A DNA stretch of 40,565 nt, taken from NCBI GenBank assembly GCA_017860135.1, contig JAFNAG010000016.1:1-40565 (forward strand). The letters are read 5' to 3'. Within the stretch, counting starts at the first letter, position 1, and every line of letters starts with the position of its first letter. The translations under genes were made by a program, and so were the position numbers. This DNA is from Acidobacteriota bacterium. Lineage in GTDB: Bacteria; Acidobacteriota; UBA6911. The notes beneath the pieces are model-generated. The model was given only the letters and a program-made list of their open reading frames with translations, was not told the origin of the DNA and did no database searches. Shown here piece by piece: positions 1 to 8,554 of this stretch.

Positions 1-39
1 CAAAACCTGATTCCGCACGCGGGGATGGCCCCCCGATTC

Positions 40-1026
40 TCAGGCCAGGTAGATGGGAACCGGGGTGAAGCAAATGATCAGGATCAGCATCGCCGCAACG
101 CCGATCACTCTGCGGCCGGTCCCGACGGCCTCATCGTCGTACAGTGTAGGTGGATGGTAGAAGCGTGCCCGCAGGCCGACGATCATAATGAGCACCGCAA
201 ACAGCAGGTAGGAGGGAATCGGCCAGCCTGCGAAACTCACCAGCACGAGAGCGACGGTCGCACCGATGGAAACCTTCTTCTGCAGTTCGCGGCCGAGCAT
301 CGCATAGGCGATGTGCCCGCCGTCCAGCTGCCAGATCGGAAAGAGATTCAGGCTGGTCGCCAGCAGCCCGAACCACGCGGCCATCGCGATCGGGTGCGCG
401 ATCATGTCCTGTGTCCCGGAAGAATAGCCCAGCACCGCGGCGCCGATCCAGCGAAACAGAAGCGGCTCTCCGAACGCGATCTCCCCGGCGATGCTGCCCT
501 TCGGAATCAGAGTGGAATAGGCGATGCCGACAATCAGGGCAGGCACGACGAATACAAAGCCGGCCAGAGGTCCGGCAATACCGACGTCGAACAGCGCCCT
601 CTTGCTTTGAAACGGCGATCTGATTCGGATGAATGCTCCCATGGTTCCCGCGATCGAAATCGGCAGGGGCAGGAAATAGGGCGGGGTGCAGCGGATTCCG
701 TAGTGGCGGCACGCAAGGAAATGCCCCATTTCATGGGCCAGCAGAATCATGACGATCGTGAATGAAAACGAAACCCCCTGCAGCAGCAGACTCGGATGCG
801 ATGCGACCAGGATCAGCATGCGAATCAGGCCGACATCCCCGGCGACATAGAAGAGACCGGCGTATGTCGTGCTCAAAATGGTGGCAAGCAGAAGAAAAGA
901 GGGAAGCAGCCATTCCCGCCATTGGAACGGAGCCGTTCCGGGGGGTGGATATTCATGCACCGGAGGCCGCGCGACCCACGTTTGCCCAAGGCGCGCGGTC
1001 GGATCGGTGGGGAAATCACTACTCAC
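40..1026 (-). CDS. M50-family (site-2 type) membrane metalloprotease
   Basis: Polytopic intramembrane zinc protease of 328 aa. The zinc-binding HEMGH lies at residues 98-102 and the third-ligand motif LDGGH at 234-238, preceded by the usual LNLFP stretch. Hydrophobic segments are visible around 40-60, 82-97, 147-175, 190-230, 253-278 and 308-326. It has no PDZ domain, unlike RseP. Family members cut membrane-embedded substrates such as anti-sigma factors; the substrate here cannot be inferred. It lies 65 bp downstream of the HU gene on the same strand, so cotranscription is possible. The proline-rich N-terminal 35 residues look cytosolic. Family call is firm, role open. Confidence 0.9.
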   Translation of the reverse strand: MSSDFPTDPTARLGQTWVARPPVHEYPPPGTAPFQWREWLLPSFLLLATILSTTYAGLFYVAGDVGLIRMLILVASHPSLLLQGVSFSFTIVMILLAHEMGHFLACRHYGIRCTPPYFLPLPISIAGTMGAFIRIRSPFQSKRALFDVGIAGPLAGFVFVVPALIVGIAYSTLIPKGSIAGEIAFGEPLLFRWIGAAVLGYSSGTQDMIAHPIAMAAWFGLLATSLNLFPIWQLDGGHIAYAMLGRELQKKVSIGATVALVLVSFAGWPIPSYLLFAVLIMIVGLRARFYHPPTLYDDEAVGTGRRVIGVAAMLILIICFTPVPIYLA

Positions 1027-1091
1027 AAAACTCCGAACTTTCTTGTAATTCCTACTGGACAGGAAGGATGCCTGCAGCGCTTTCCGCAGGA

Positions 1092-1367
1092 TCAGAAGAT
1101 CTTGTCCGCACGTATTTCCTTGCCGGGCTTGAAGCGGATCGTCTTGCCCGGAGGAATCGCGACCTCTTCCCCGGTGCGGGGATTCCGGCCGACGCCGCTC
1201 TTGCGCGGTTTCACGATGAATACCCCGAATCCGCGCAATTCGATCCTTTCACCACGCTTCAGTGCGCTCTTGAGTGAATTGAAAACGGATTCGACCGCAA
1301 TCTCCGCTTTTACCTTCGTGATATTCAACTGATCGGCAACACGGTTCACGATGTCCTGTTTTATCAC
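1092..1367 (-). CDS. HU/IHF-family DNA-binding protein
   Basis: Nucleoid protein of 91 aa, the normal HU length, which bends DNA as a dimer. The C-terminal half carries the beta-arm signature GRNPRTGE with the intercalating proline, followed by the basic KTIRFKPGK segment. The start is GTG at 1367, placed by a GGAGG about 7 nt upstream; the overlapping upstream ATG is out of frame. A sigma70-like promoter lies just upstream (1395-1423). HU and IHF subunits cannot be separated safely from sequence alone, so no symbol is given. Confidence 0.95.
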   Translation of the reverse strand: MIKQDIVNRVADQLNITKVKAEIAVESVFNSLKSALKRGERIELRGFGVFIVKPRKSGVGRNPRTGEEVAIPPGKTIRFKPGKEIRADKIF

Positions 1368-1394
1368 GCTGATCCTCCATAAGTTCGTGCAAAC

Positions 1395-1423
1395 ATATTA
1401 TTTGTGGCTCGGAAGCCTGTCAA
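1395..1423 (-). promoter_or_regulatory. Sigma70-like promoter of the HU gene
   Basis: On the minus strand TTGACA (1418-1423) is followed after exactly 17 nt by TAATAT (1395-1400). It lies about 28 nt upstream of the GTG start, leaving a short leader that contains the GGAGG ribosome site. The -35 is perfect; the -10 matches 4 of 6 consensus bases. Confidence 0.65.
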
Positions 1424-1956
1424 GCCAATTCTATTTCCCGCATTACACCGTCGACCCTCGTTGCCAGACTCCCGCCTTGCCCGATTCCCTCAGAATCCAA
1501 TATCGGCGTGATGCCGGATGATTGGATCGCTGCAATTGCGCGCCGCGATTAGGATAATCCTCCCTGTTGCCCGCAGCAGGTCTCGTCACGGCAGGATTTC
1601 CTCCGGCGTCAGTCCCTGATCTCACCTGGCGATGGCGCTCCCGTTCCAGTGCGGGTCTATGCCGGCGAAGGCATCACACGAGTGGTCTTCCTGAAAGTGG
1701 ATTCCGGGTGCTGCACCTCCTATGCCGATCGGAAAGGCAAGTGTCAAGCGCTAAGCAACATCGAGGTAATATGGCACGAATACGGGGCTGCTCCGCCGCA
1801 ATCCGCTGATGTTTCCCGATGCCGTCGGCTGCGGCGAAGGAGACCCGGCCCTTGCAATCAGATTCAGGCATCCCGTATCATTCGAGATGCGGAATCAGGC
1901 GGTGAACATTGGATTCTTAACTGCGCACCTGTGCCACGCGACCTCGGAAAAGTCCC
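1424..1956. other. Gene-free spacer between the HU promoter and lptE
   Basis: About 530 bp between divergent genes. Several short ORFs overlap here in different frames (about 60-100 codons), none with a recognisable family, ribosome site or consistent codon bias. The frame around 1620-1800 reads somewhat protein-like (APVPVRVYAGEG...), which could be a decayed gene, but I cannot name it. The lptE promoter should lie here; I could not pick a convincing one. Confidence 0.4.
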
Positions 1957-2475
1957 ATGAGACGGATGCTGCTGCGGGCGTTGAGTATTAGCCTCCTTTT
2001 GTTTCCGGCTGCCTGCGGATACCGGCTCGTCAGTGCGGTGCAAATCCTCCCCGGCGGCGTGCGTTCCCTGGGCATTCCCACATTCATCAACACGACCCGG
2101 CAATACAAACTCGAGCAAGGGATCACCGAGGCGGTGTTACAGGAGTTTTTTCTGCGCACCCGCGTCCCGGTGAATTCGGATGCGAGCGGCGTGGACGCCG
2201 TGTTCCAGGGAGTGATCCGGGACATGAGGTCAAGCCCCGTGAGCTTCGACAAGGAAGGGTTCGCTTCGGAATTCCTCGTGACCGTGCAGATCTCGGCCAA
2301 ACTTGTGCGGGTCAGGGATGGAGCGGTGCTGTGGCAGAATCCGGATTTCGTTTATCAAAACCGCTATGTGCTGAACAGCAGAGTCACTGAATTCTTTTCC
2401 GAGGAAAATGCGGCCCTGGGTCGCCTGGCACGCGATTTTGCTGCGAGCCTGGCCAGCACTGTCCTCACCCGTTAG
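1957..2475 (+). CDS. lptE: LPS-assembly lipoprotein LptE
   Basis: Outer-membrane lipoprotein of 172 aa that plugs the LptD barrel during LPS insertion. A signal peptide with a hydrophobic core (residues 5-16) ends at a lipobox-like PAAC with Cys20, followed by GYRL, the usual beginning of mature LptE. The segment LGIPTFINTT and the later LVTVQISAKLVRVRDGAVLW fit the LptE fold. The gene starts at ATG 1957 without a strong ribosome site. It is followed after 4 nt by holA, the common lptE-holA pairing. lptD is not in the window. Confidence 0.88.
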   Translation: MRRMLLRALSISLLLFPAACGYRLVSAVQILPGGVRSLGIPTFINTTRQYKLEQGITEAVLQEFFLRTRVPVNSDASGVDAVFQGVIRDMRSSPVSFDKEGFASEFLVTVQISAKLVRVRDGAVLWQNPDFVYQNRYVLNSRVTEFFSEENAALGRLARDFAASLASTVLTR

Positions 2476-2479
2476 CCCC

Positions 2480-3472
2480 TTGCCAGTCCTGACCTTCGAC
2501 GAACTGGATGCAGAATTAAGCCGCGGGAAATTCCGTCCCGTCTACCTCCTCTACGGGCCGGAAGAGTATCTGTTGCGGAGGGCGGTAACTTCACTCCGTG
2601 AAAGGGCTGTCGCCGCGGAAGCACGTGCGTTCAATTATCGGGAGTTCAGCGGCGCTTCTGGCGACGCCCGCCGGGTCCTCGAAGAAGCAAGGACATTCCC
2701 GCTTATGGCAGCGCGCCGGATGGTCCTCGTCACAGAGGCCGGAAAATTCGGCGTCACAGGGCTCGAGCTGATTGCAGAGTATGCCGACCGGCCCGAAGCG
2801 AAGACCGTCCTGGCATTGGTGGCGGACGAACTGGATCGCCGCACCGCCTTTTACAAGCGCATGACAGAACGCGCGTGCGTGGTGGAATTCGCGAAAGTGA
2901 AGGGACCTGCCCTCGAGACCTGGGCCTCCAGCCTGCTCTCAAGGAGGGGATATCGCATCGGCGCATCGGTCCTGCACGAGCTGATCGAACTTGCGGGCTC
3001 CGACCTGCTGAGCCTGAACAATGAACTTGAAAAGCTCATGCTGTACGCCGGCAAGGACAAGGAAATCCGGGATGCGGCCGTCAACTCCCTGGTGCGCGCC
3101 AGCCGCCTGCACGGAATATTCGAACTTACCGGCGCCATCGGCCGTCGCGACCGCAAGCAGGCCCTGCGCCTGCTCGGGAATCTTCTCGAAATGGGGGAGC
3201 CCCCCCTGGTCATCTTGAGCATGATGGCCAGGCATTTCAGACAAGTCCTGGCTGCAAAGGAACTTATGCAGAAGGGTCAACCGGTTCAGGAGGTCGGAAG
3301 ACAGATTCAGGTGCCGCCGTTCGCGCTGCAGGAGTTTCTGCGCCAGGCCCGATCCATCGATACCGATTGCGCCCGGGGACTGCTCGAGCGGCTCGCCTGG
3401 ATCGATCGCCAGATCAAATCAACGAGCCCCGACCCGCGCCTGCTGCTCGAACACTGGATCTGTTCTCTCTGA
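2480..3472 (+). CDS. holA: DNA polymerase III subunit delta
   Basis: Clamp-loader delta subunit that opens the beta sliding clamp; 330 aa from the start chosen here. The N-terminus FRPVYLLYGPEEYLLRRAV is the family's nucleotide-fold opening, and the C-terminal half has the helical collar (EMGEPPLVILSMMARHFRQ). The ORF extends upstream to ATG 2408, but that would overlap lptE by 68 bp. Family alignment points to the TTG at 2480, just after the lptE stop, although no good ribosome site precedes it, so the start is uncertain. It converges with rpsT with only 23 bp between stops. Confidence 0.9.
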   Translation: MPVLTFDELDAELSRGKFRPVYLLYGPEEYLLRRAVTSLRERAVAAEARAFNYREFSGASGDARRVLEEARTFPLMAARRMVLVTEAGKFGVTGLELIAEYADRPEAKTVLALVADELDRRTAFYKRMTERACVVEFAKVKGPALETWASSLLSRRGYRIGASVLHELIELAGSDLLSLNNELEKLMLYAGKDKEIRDAAVNSLVRASRLHGIFELTGAIGRRDRKQALRLLGNLLEMGEPPLVILSMMARHFRQVLAAKELMQKGQPVQEVGRQIQVPPFALQEFLRQARSIDTDCARGLLERLAWIDRQIKSTSPDPRLLLEHWICSL

Positions 3473-3495
3473 ATGACCGGCGCCGGGGAGGCGGT

Positions 3496-3777
3496 CTATT
3501 TTTCTGCGGCCGGCACCGAAGTGGCATTGCAGTGCCGGGTGAGGCGTGACTTGTGCCGAGCCGCGGCATTGGCGCTGAGCGCCCCTTTACGGACAGCCTT
3601 GTCGACTTGAGAATACAATCCGCGAAGGCCCGCGGCGGTCTCTTCGGATTTTCCGGAATTCAGCTTTTCGGAAAACTTTTTCAACGCCGTTCGCAGGGTG
3701 CTGCGATTATTGCGGTTCCTGTTCCTACGTCGGTTGCTCTGTCGGTGCGCTTTCAGAGCCGAGGCGTGATTCGCCAT
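3496..3777 (-). CDS. rpsT: 30S ribosomal protein S20
   Basis: Small 16S-rRNA-binding ribosomal protein, 93 aa. The start MANHASALKAHRQ is typical of S20, as is the run of Arg/Asn (NRRRNRNRNNRS) and the C-terminal KGALSANAAARHKSRLT. The ORF track extends 13 codons further upstream; I reject those because the family starts at MANH and an AGGAGG sits about 10 nt before this ATG. A near-consensus promoter is visible upstream at 3840-3868. Confidence 0.96.
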   Translation of the reverse strand: MANHASALKAHRQSNRRRNRNRNNRSTLRTALKKFSEKLNSGKSEETAAGLRGLYSQVDKAVRKGALSANAAARHKSRLTRHCNATSVPAAEK

Positions 3778-3839
3778 TCCCGCTGATCCTCCTGAAAGTC
3801 GTTGCCCGGAGCCCATGTTGGAATTCCGGAAAAAACTTT

Positions 3840-3868
3840 ATAATACAAGCACTTATAATTCATGTCAA
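3840..3868 (-). promoter_or_regulatory. Strong sigma70-like promoter of rpsT
   Basis: On the minus strand TTGACA (3863-3868) and TATTAT (3840-3845) are separated by 17 nt. That is 11 of 12 consensus bases with ideal spacing. The implied leader to the rpsT start is about 55 nt. Confidence 0.8.
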
Positions 3869-3882
3869 TCGGTATTTTGCCA

Positions 3883-3911
3883 TTGACTTGCCCTGCGCAC
3901 AGACCTAAGAT
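3883..3911 (+). promoter_or_regulatory. Sigma70-like promoter of phoH
   Basis: TTGACT (3883-3888), a 17-nt spacer and TAAGAT (3906-3911) on the plus strand. It is divergent from the rpsT promoter, whose -35 lies only 14 bp away, so the two could compete or share a regulator. The implied leader to the ATG at 4020 is about 100 nt. Confidence 0.6.
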
Positions 3912-4019
3912 AGTATCAGAAATGCGCATGATGGATAGTGACCTGAGTCCCGCCGCATCGTGGAGCAATCTGCTGTTCCCGCATATTTCATTCCGAGCAC
4001 GAGGTCAAGCGGCCGTTTC

Positions 4020-5006
4020 ATGAAAAAAGTCCTTCTCTCGGATCGCAGTCTGCAGCTTCTTTTTGGGCCCCTCGACGAAAATATCCGGTTCCTGGAAAAC
4101 CTCTTCGCCGTGACCATCCAGGCCCGCGACTCCTCTCTCGCCATCGAGGGCGAAGAGGCAAACGTCACCCTGCTGGAACGCATTCTGGTGGACTTCGCCG
4201 GGCTGATCGACAAAGGGCACAGCATAAGCAACGGCGACCTCAAGTCGGCATTCAAGCAGATCGCGGAGGATGCTGCCCTGACGCTGAACGATTTTTTCCC
4301 GAAGATGCAACTGCTGGCCGCGGGCAAGAGACAGGTCACGCCCAAGAGTCTGAATCAGCGCCGCTATGTCGAATCGATCCGCCAGAACGACATCGTCTTC
4401 GCCATTGGCCCGGGAGGAACGGGCAAGACGTTCCTTGCCGTGGCAATGGCCCTCACCTATCTGCTGGAGAAAGGCGTCACGCGCATCATCCTGACGCGCC
4501 CGGCCGTCGAAGCGGGCGAGCGGCTCGGATTCCTCCCGGGAGATCTGGAGGCTAAGATCAATCCGTACCTCCGCCCCCTCTATGACGCACTCTACATCCT
4601 GATGGAGTCGGAGAAAATACAGCGCTACCTCGAAACCGGAGTGATCGAGATTGCGCCGCTGGCGTTCATGCGCGGAAGGACTCTCAACGATGCGTTCATC
4701 ATCCTCGATGAGGCGCAAAACACCACGTCAGAGCAGATGAAGATGTTTTTGACCCGCATCGGATTGCATTCCAAGGCCGTAATCACCGGAGACGTCACCC
4801 AGATCGACCTCCCGTTGGGCCGCGGTTCGGGCCTGGTCGAAGCGCGCAATATTCTCAGAGGTGTGGAGGGATTGGCCTTCTGTTATTTCAACGAAGGGGA
4901 CGTGGTGCGCCACCACCTGGTTCGACTGATCATCAAGGCGTACCAGCAGCACGCGCAGAGTGAAACTACCGGGAACTTCAACGGAAATGGCAGCCAAGAA
5001 GCATAA
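4020..5006 (+). CDS. phoH: PhoH-family ATPase
   Basis: Cytosolic P-loop ATPase of the PhoH/PhoL family, linked to RNA metabolism; precise role unsettled. Numbered from the longer ORF start at GTG 3960, Walker A is GPGGTGKT at 150-157 and Walker B is FIILDEAQN ending near 254. The N-terminal region with [14 protein letters not shown] is the usual PhoH lead-in. I chose ATG 4020 because the family begins shortly before LFG, but neither start has a good ribosome site. In many bacteria ybeY follows phoH; here ddl follows and overlaps by 20 bp. Confidence 0.93.
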   Translation: MKKVLLSDRSLQLLFGPLDENIRFLENLFAVTIQARDSSLAIEGEEANVTLLERILVDFAGLIDKGHSISNGDLKSAFKQIAEDAALTLNDFFPKMQLLAAGKRQVTPKSLNQRRYVESIRQNDIVFAIGPGGTGKTFLAVAMALTYLLEKGVTRIILTRPAVEAGERLGFLPGDLEAKINPYLRPLYDALYILMESEKIQRYLETGVIEIAPLAFMRGRTLNDAFIILDEAQNTTSEQMKMFLTRIGLHSKAVITGDVTQIDLPLGRGSGLVEARNILRGVEGLAFCYFNEGDVVRHHLVRLIIKAYQQHAQSETTGNFNGNGSQEA

Positions 5007-6126
5007 GATACGTCTGGGAGTGATGTTCGGCGGCAAATCCGGCGAACACGAGGTGTCCCTGGCTTCCGCCGCTGCCGTGATCGGCGGGCTGGACCCCGAA
5101 GAGTATGAAGTGATCGCGATCGGCATTACGAAGTCCGGAACGATAGCGAGCGCTTCCGAGGTCCGCACCATGCTGCCGGCGACGCTGCTGCAACGTGTCT
5201 CCCCGTGGGTGGGGGAAGAGGGGGGGAACACTCCGGACCTGAAATCCTCATTGCTTGGGCACGATGGCAGGGGGGACCGGCGTCCGGATATCATCTTCCC
5301 TGTGCTGCACGGCCCCTTCGGCGAAGACGGGACTATCCAGGGCCTGCTTGAGATTGCCGGCATTCCTTATGTAGGCTGCGGCGTGCTCGCCTCCGCCGTC
5401 GGCATGGACAAGGATTTCATGAAACGCCTCTTCCTCCACGCCGGTCTGCCGGTAGTGCCATACTTTGTGGAATCGTCCCGTGGACTGAAGCAGAGGCTGG
5501 CGCAGATTCGTTCGGCTGCGGAGAGCCGTTTCGGGTATCCGGTTTTCTCCAAGCCCGCAAACCTGGGTTCCTCGGTGGGAGTCTTCAAGATACACGATGC
5601 CGGTGAATTCGATCAGGCCGTGCTCGCCTCTGCCCGGTTCGACCGCAAGGTGGTCGTCGAGAAGGGCATCGATGCCAGGGAACTGGAGTGCGCCGTGCTG
5701 GGCAACGAAGAACCGGAAGCTTCGGTTGTGGGAGAGATCATCCCGGCGTGCGAGTTCTACGATTACACCGCCAAGTACCGGAACCCCGACAGCCGGGCCC
5801 AGATCCCTGCCGACATCGCTCCCGAAACCGCACGGGAAATCCGCGACCTGTCGCTGCGCGCATTCCGGGCCATCGAAGGATCCGGGCTCGCGCGAGTGGA
5901 TTTTTTTCTGGATCGCAACACAGGGACAGTCTGGCTGAACGAAATCAACACCATGCCTGGGTTCACGTCCATCAGCATGTATCCGAAGCTGTGGGCTGCC
6001 TGCGGCGCGCCTTTTGCGGACCTGATCCGGCGCCTCATCGATCTTGGTTTCGAGCGTCACCGGCAGCGCGAGGGGTTCACGGCCGTGCGGCCGGACGGGA
6101 GGGACGGCGGCGGCATGGCAGTGTGA
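4987..6126 (+). CDS. ddl: D-alanine--D-alanine ligase
   Basis: ATP-grasp enzyme that makes D-Ala-D-Ala for peptidoglycan precursors; 379 aa from this ATG. The N-terminus has [11 protein letters not shown], followed by [17 protein letters not shown], the ATP-binding [11 protein letters not shown] and the metal-binding C-terminal segment ending [16 protein letters not shown]. An in-frame GTG at 4960 would add nine residues; the ATG fits the family better, though it overlaps the phoH stop by 20 bp and lacks a strong ribosome site. The overlap suggests translational coupling with phoH. Confidence 0.95.
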   Translation: MAAKKHKIRLGVMFGGKSGEHEVSLASAAAVIGGLDPEEYEVIAIGITKSGTIASASEVRTMLPATLLQRVSPWVGEEGGNTPDLKSSLLGHDGRGDRRPDIIFPVLHGPFGEDGTIQGLLEIAGIPYVGCGVLASAVGMDKDFMKRLFLHAGLPVVPYFVESSRGLKQRLAQIRSAAESRFGYPVFSKPANLGSSVGVFKIHDAGEFDQAVLASARFDRKVVVEKGIDARELECAVLGNEEPEASVVGEIIPACEFYDYTAKYRNPDSRAQIPADIAPETAREIRDLSLRAFRAIEGSGLARVDFFLDRNTGTVWLNEINTMPGFTSISMYPKLWAACGAPFADLIRRLIDLGFERHRQREGFTAVRPDGRDGGGMAV

Positions 6127-6204
6127 TGTCTGCTTGGATTGTATGATGTTTTTTTGCTTATTGCACCGGTAACTTCCCGGTCAGGCGAAAGGAGGGATAG
6201 CGCT

Positions 6205-6450
6205 ATGAGCGTTCCTTTGGGTGAGGCAGAACTCCGTCAACAGTTGCTCTCGAGGGACGAGGAATTCAGGAAACTGGCCGCCGAGCATCAGTCCTATGAC
6301 GAGCAGTTGGAGCAGTTGAGTCGCCGTCATCACCTGAGTGCGGATGAAAGAATGCAGGAAATTACCCTCAAAAAGAAAAAACTGATGCTGAAAGACCAGA
6401 TGTATTCCATCGTTCAGAGATATCAGAAGGAAACGAATGCCGGATCCTGA
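6205..6450 (+). CDS. Small DUF465 (YdcH-like) protein
   Basis: An 81-aa, highly charged, probably alpha-helical coiled-coil protein of the DUF465 family. The C-terminal LKKKKLMLKDQMYSIVQRY is the characteristic end (KK..LKD.iy.iv). Function of the family is unknown. The ORF track begins 22 codons earlier, but AGGAGG about 9 nt upstream fixes the ATG at 6205. It sits between ddl and psd with 78 and 87 bp gaps. Confidence 0.8.
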   Translation: MSVPLGEAELRQQLLSRDEEFRKLAAEHQSYDEQLEQLSRRHHLSADERMQEITLKKKKLMLKDQMYSIVQRYQKETNAGS

Positions 6451-6537
6451 CTCTCCGGATTCTCCCCTCGAGCGTGACAACCGGGCCGTCGGCCGTCCTG
6501 CCCGTGAACATGCGCGGGAACTGCCGGGCAAACCGCA

Positions 6538-7158
6538 ATGGTACACGACGCGTATCGGTTCCTGATCCCACTTCTCGCTCTGTGCGCGCTATGCCTCTAC
6601 TTAGGGATGGGCGCAGCGGCGGCCGTGATCGCGGTTCTCGCGTGTTTTGTCGCCTATTTCTTCCGCAATCCGGCGCGAAAAATCCCGCCCGGGGATCACC
6701 TGGTGGTTTCGCCCGCGGACGGCAAGGTCGTCAGGATCGGGCGTCTTCCCGACGCGGACAAGGAATTGCCGGGCGGGCACGCCATCAGCATCTTCCTCAA
6801 CATCTTCGACGTGCACGTGAACCGGGCTCCGATTCACGGCGCGCTGGAGCGCCTGGAATACCGCCGCGGCAGGTTCAAGGCGGCTTACGATGACGAAGCG
6901 TCCCGGGTCAACGAGCAGAATGTCCTCACCATCCGCGGCCCCCGCTATTGCATTACAGTCAAGCAAATCGCAGGGCTGATCGCCCGCCGTGTGGTATGCT
7001 GGAAGCAGCCTGGCAGTGCGGTGGAGCGGGGGGAAGTCTTCGGTCTGATCCGTTTCGGTTCCCGTGTCGATGTTCACCTCCCGCAAGATTTCCGGGTACG
7101 GGTTAAAGTCGGGGACCGGGTCAAAGGCGGCAGTTCCGTGATCGCAGAGGTCTCCTGA
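6538..7158 (+). CDS. psd: Phosphatidylserine decarboxylase, short type
   Basis: Converts phosphatidylserine to phosphatidylethanolamine at the inner membrane. The 206-aa length is that of the short Psd class. Two N-terminal hydrophobic stretches (residues 8-40) are followed by FFRNPAR, SPADGKVV and the HVNRAPIHG motif. The C-terminal GGSS (197-200) is the self-cleavage site, where the serine after Gly198 becomes the pyruvoyl cofactor. An in-frame stop at 6505 limits the start; ATG 6538 is the only ATG. It abuts pssA directly, so the two sequential enzymes are made together. Confidence 0.94.
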   Translation: MVHDAYRFLIPLLALCALCLYLGMGAAAAVIAVLACFVAYFFRNPARKIPPGDHLVVSPADGKVVRIGRLPDADKELPGGHAISIFLNIFDVHVNRAPIHGALERLEYRRGRFKAAYDDEASRVNEQNVLTIRGPRYCITVKQIAGLIARRVVCWKQPGSAVERGEVFGLIRFGSRVDVHLPQDFRVRVKVGDRVKGGSSVIAEVS

Positions 7159-7953
7159 ATGAAGTCCCAGGCCCAGCTCTTCGGAAGCATGATGACGCAC
7201 CCGCGCAGGCACCTGGGGCGCACCGTGTTCATCCTGCCCAGCCTGTTCACGGTGAGCAACATCTTTTGCGGATACTATGCGATCATCTCCGCCATGCACG
7301 AGCATTACGATTTTGCGGCGCAGGCTATCGGCATCGCCATCATCCTCGACATGCTCGACGGCAGAATCGCCCGCCTTACAAACTCCGAAACGGGCTTCGG
7401 GCTCCAGCTCGACTCGCTGGCGGACGTGATTTCTTTCGGCATTGCGCCCTCCGTGCTCGCCTTCTGCTGGGGATTGACTGTCCTGAACTACCAACTCGGC
7501 TGGATCGCCGCCTTCACGTTCACCATTTGCGGGGCCATGCGCCTGGCGCGCTTCAACGTGCAGGCCGGGCTGTTCAAGCATTTTGTCGGCCTGCCGATCC
7601 CCGCCGGAGGCGGAGCCGTCGCGGCGGTGGTGCACTTCTGGGTGGAGCCGGTTACGAGCCCGCTTGCATCCGGCCTGCTGGTGGCGGGAATTTTTCTGCT
7701 CGCCTTCCTGATGATCAGCACGTTCCGTTACAGCAGCCTCAAGAACCTCACGCTGGGAAGAAAGTCGCATTTCACGATCCTGATCATCGCCCTGCTCGTC
7801 GCCCTCATTTACAACTATTCCGACTGGACGCTGCTGATCATCGCCCTGACATACGCCGCTTCGGGGCCTGTAGCGAAATTCTATTCCATGGCGCGGCACC
7901 GCCGGCGTTCGCCGGAAGCGTTGCGCGTCCAGGAAGCCGGAAAGGGAAACTGA
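7159..7953 (+). CDS. pssA: CDP-diacylglycerol--serine O-phosphatidyltransferase
   Basis: Integral membrane enzyme making phosphatidylserine, the substrate of the upstream Psd. The CDP-alcohol phosphotransferase motif is complete: D67-G68, A71-R72, G81, D85 and D89. The protein is 264 aa with hydrophobic segments throughout, as expected for this membrane class of PssA. Its ATG immediately follows the psd stop (TGAATG), a sign of translational coupling. Together psd-pssA form a two-step phosphatidylethanolamine module. Confidence 0.95.
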   Translation: MKSQAQLFGSMMTHPRRHLGRTVFILPSLFTVSNIFCGYYAIISAMHEHYDFAAQAIGIAIILDMLDGRIARLTNSETGFGLQLDSLADVISFGIAPSVLAFCWGLTVLNYQLGWIAAFTFTICGAMRLARFNVQAGLFKHFVGLPIPAGGGAVAAVVHFWVEPVTSPLASGLLVAGIFLLAFLMISTFRYSSLKNLTLGRKSHFTILIIALLVALIYNYSDWTLLIIALTYAASGPVAKFYSMARHRRRSPEALRVQEAGKGN

Positions 7954-7960
7954 GTGCCTC

Positions 7961-8554
7961 ATGGCGCGTAGAGCGGTTCTTCCTCCCCTTGCCCTGCTGG
8001 CCTGCGTCTTGATCTCGTGTGCGACGCTCCAGGCGCCGATGCAATCCCCCGTCTACACGCGGGAACAAATGCAGCATGCGGCCCGTGACGGGATCGAGAT
8101 CGCGGTCAGACCCATCGAGGGTGAGGACGAATACCTGGATTTGTTCGACAACGACTTGCCCGGGATCGGGATGGTTGCGGTCTGGGTGGAGGTGCGCAAC
8201 ACGCGCCCGGACGCGATACAGCTGAAGCCGGATTTGTGGTCGATGCGCACCGGTGCGCGCAGAGTCCCTGCCATGAGCGTTGCCGAGGTGTACGAGCGCT
8301 ATTACGAGGGGCGCCGGGTGCGCATGTATGCAGTGCGGACCGACGGCGCAGCGCGCTCAAGAATGCAGCAGGCTCTGCTTGCCGAAGGCCGTATCCCTCC
8401 CTCCGAAACGCGCCGCGGATTTCTCCTGTTCCGGATCGATCCGGCCGCAGCTCCCGGATGGAGCGGCGGCGCAGTGCTGGTGGCACGCGATATCCTGCCG
8501 GATTCCGGAACTGCAACCACGATCGAGATCTCGCTCTCCCATGCCGACCCGTGA
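7961..8554 (+). CDS. Putative lipoprotein of unknown function
   Basis: A 197-aa protein with an N-terminal signal peptide ending in a good lipobox, LISC with Cys20. The mature part resembles no family I can name; it has a beta-rich look (MVAVWVEVRNTRPDAIQL) like an extracytoplasmic domain handling an exposed surface, and an Arg/Tyr-rich middle (EVYERYYEGRRVRMY). It starts 7 nt after pssA and its last 14 bp overlap recO, so it is part of this operon. Envelope location is inferred from the lipobox only. Confidence 0.75.
   Translation: MARRAVLPPLALLACVLISCATLQAPMQSPVYTREQMQHAARDGIEIAVRPIEGEDEYLDLFDNDLPGIGMVAVWVEVRNTRPDAIQLKPDLWSMRTGARRVPAMSVAEVYERYYEGRRVRMYAVRTDGAARSRMQQALLAEGRIPPSETRRGFLLFRIDPAAAPGWSGGAVLVARDILPDSGTATTIEISLSHADP

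Noticed and set aside
1649-1960. Plus ORF of 103 codons before lptE
   Set aside because: GTG start without ribosome site, Arg-rich and irregular second half, overlaps competing frames.
6601-7962. Minus-strand ORF of 453 codons
   Set aside because: Antisense shadow of psd and pssA; its product is low-complexity His/Gln/Arg-rich and matches no family.
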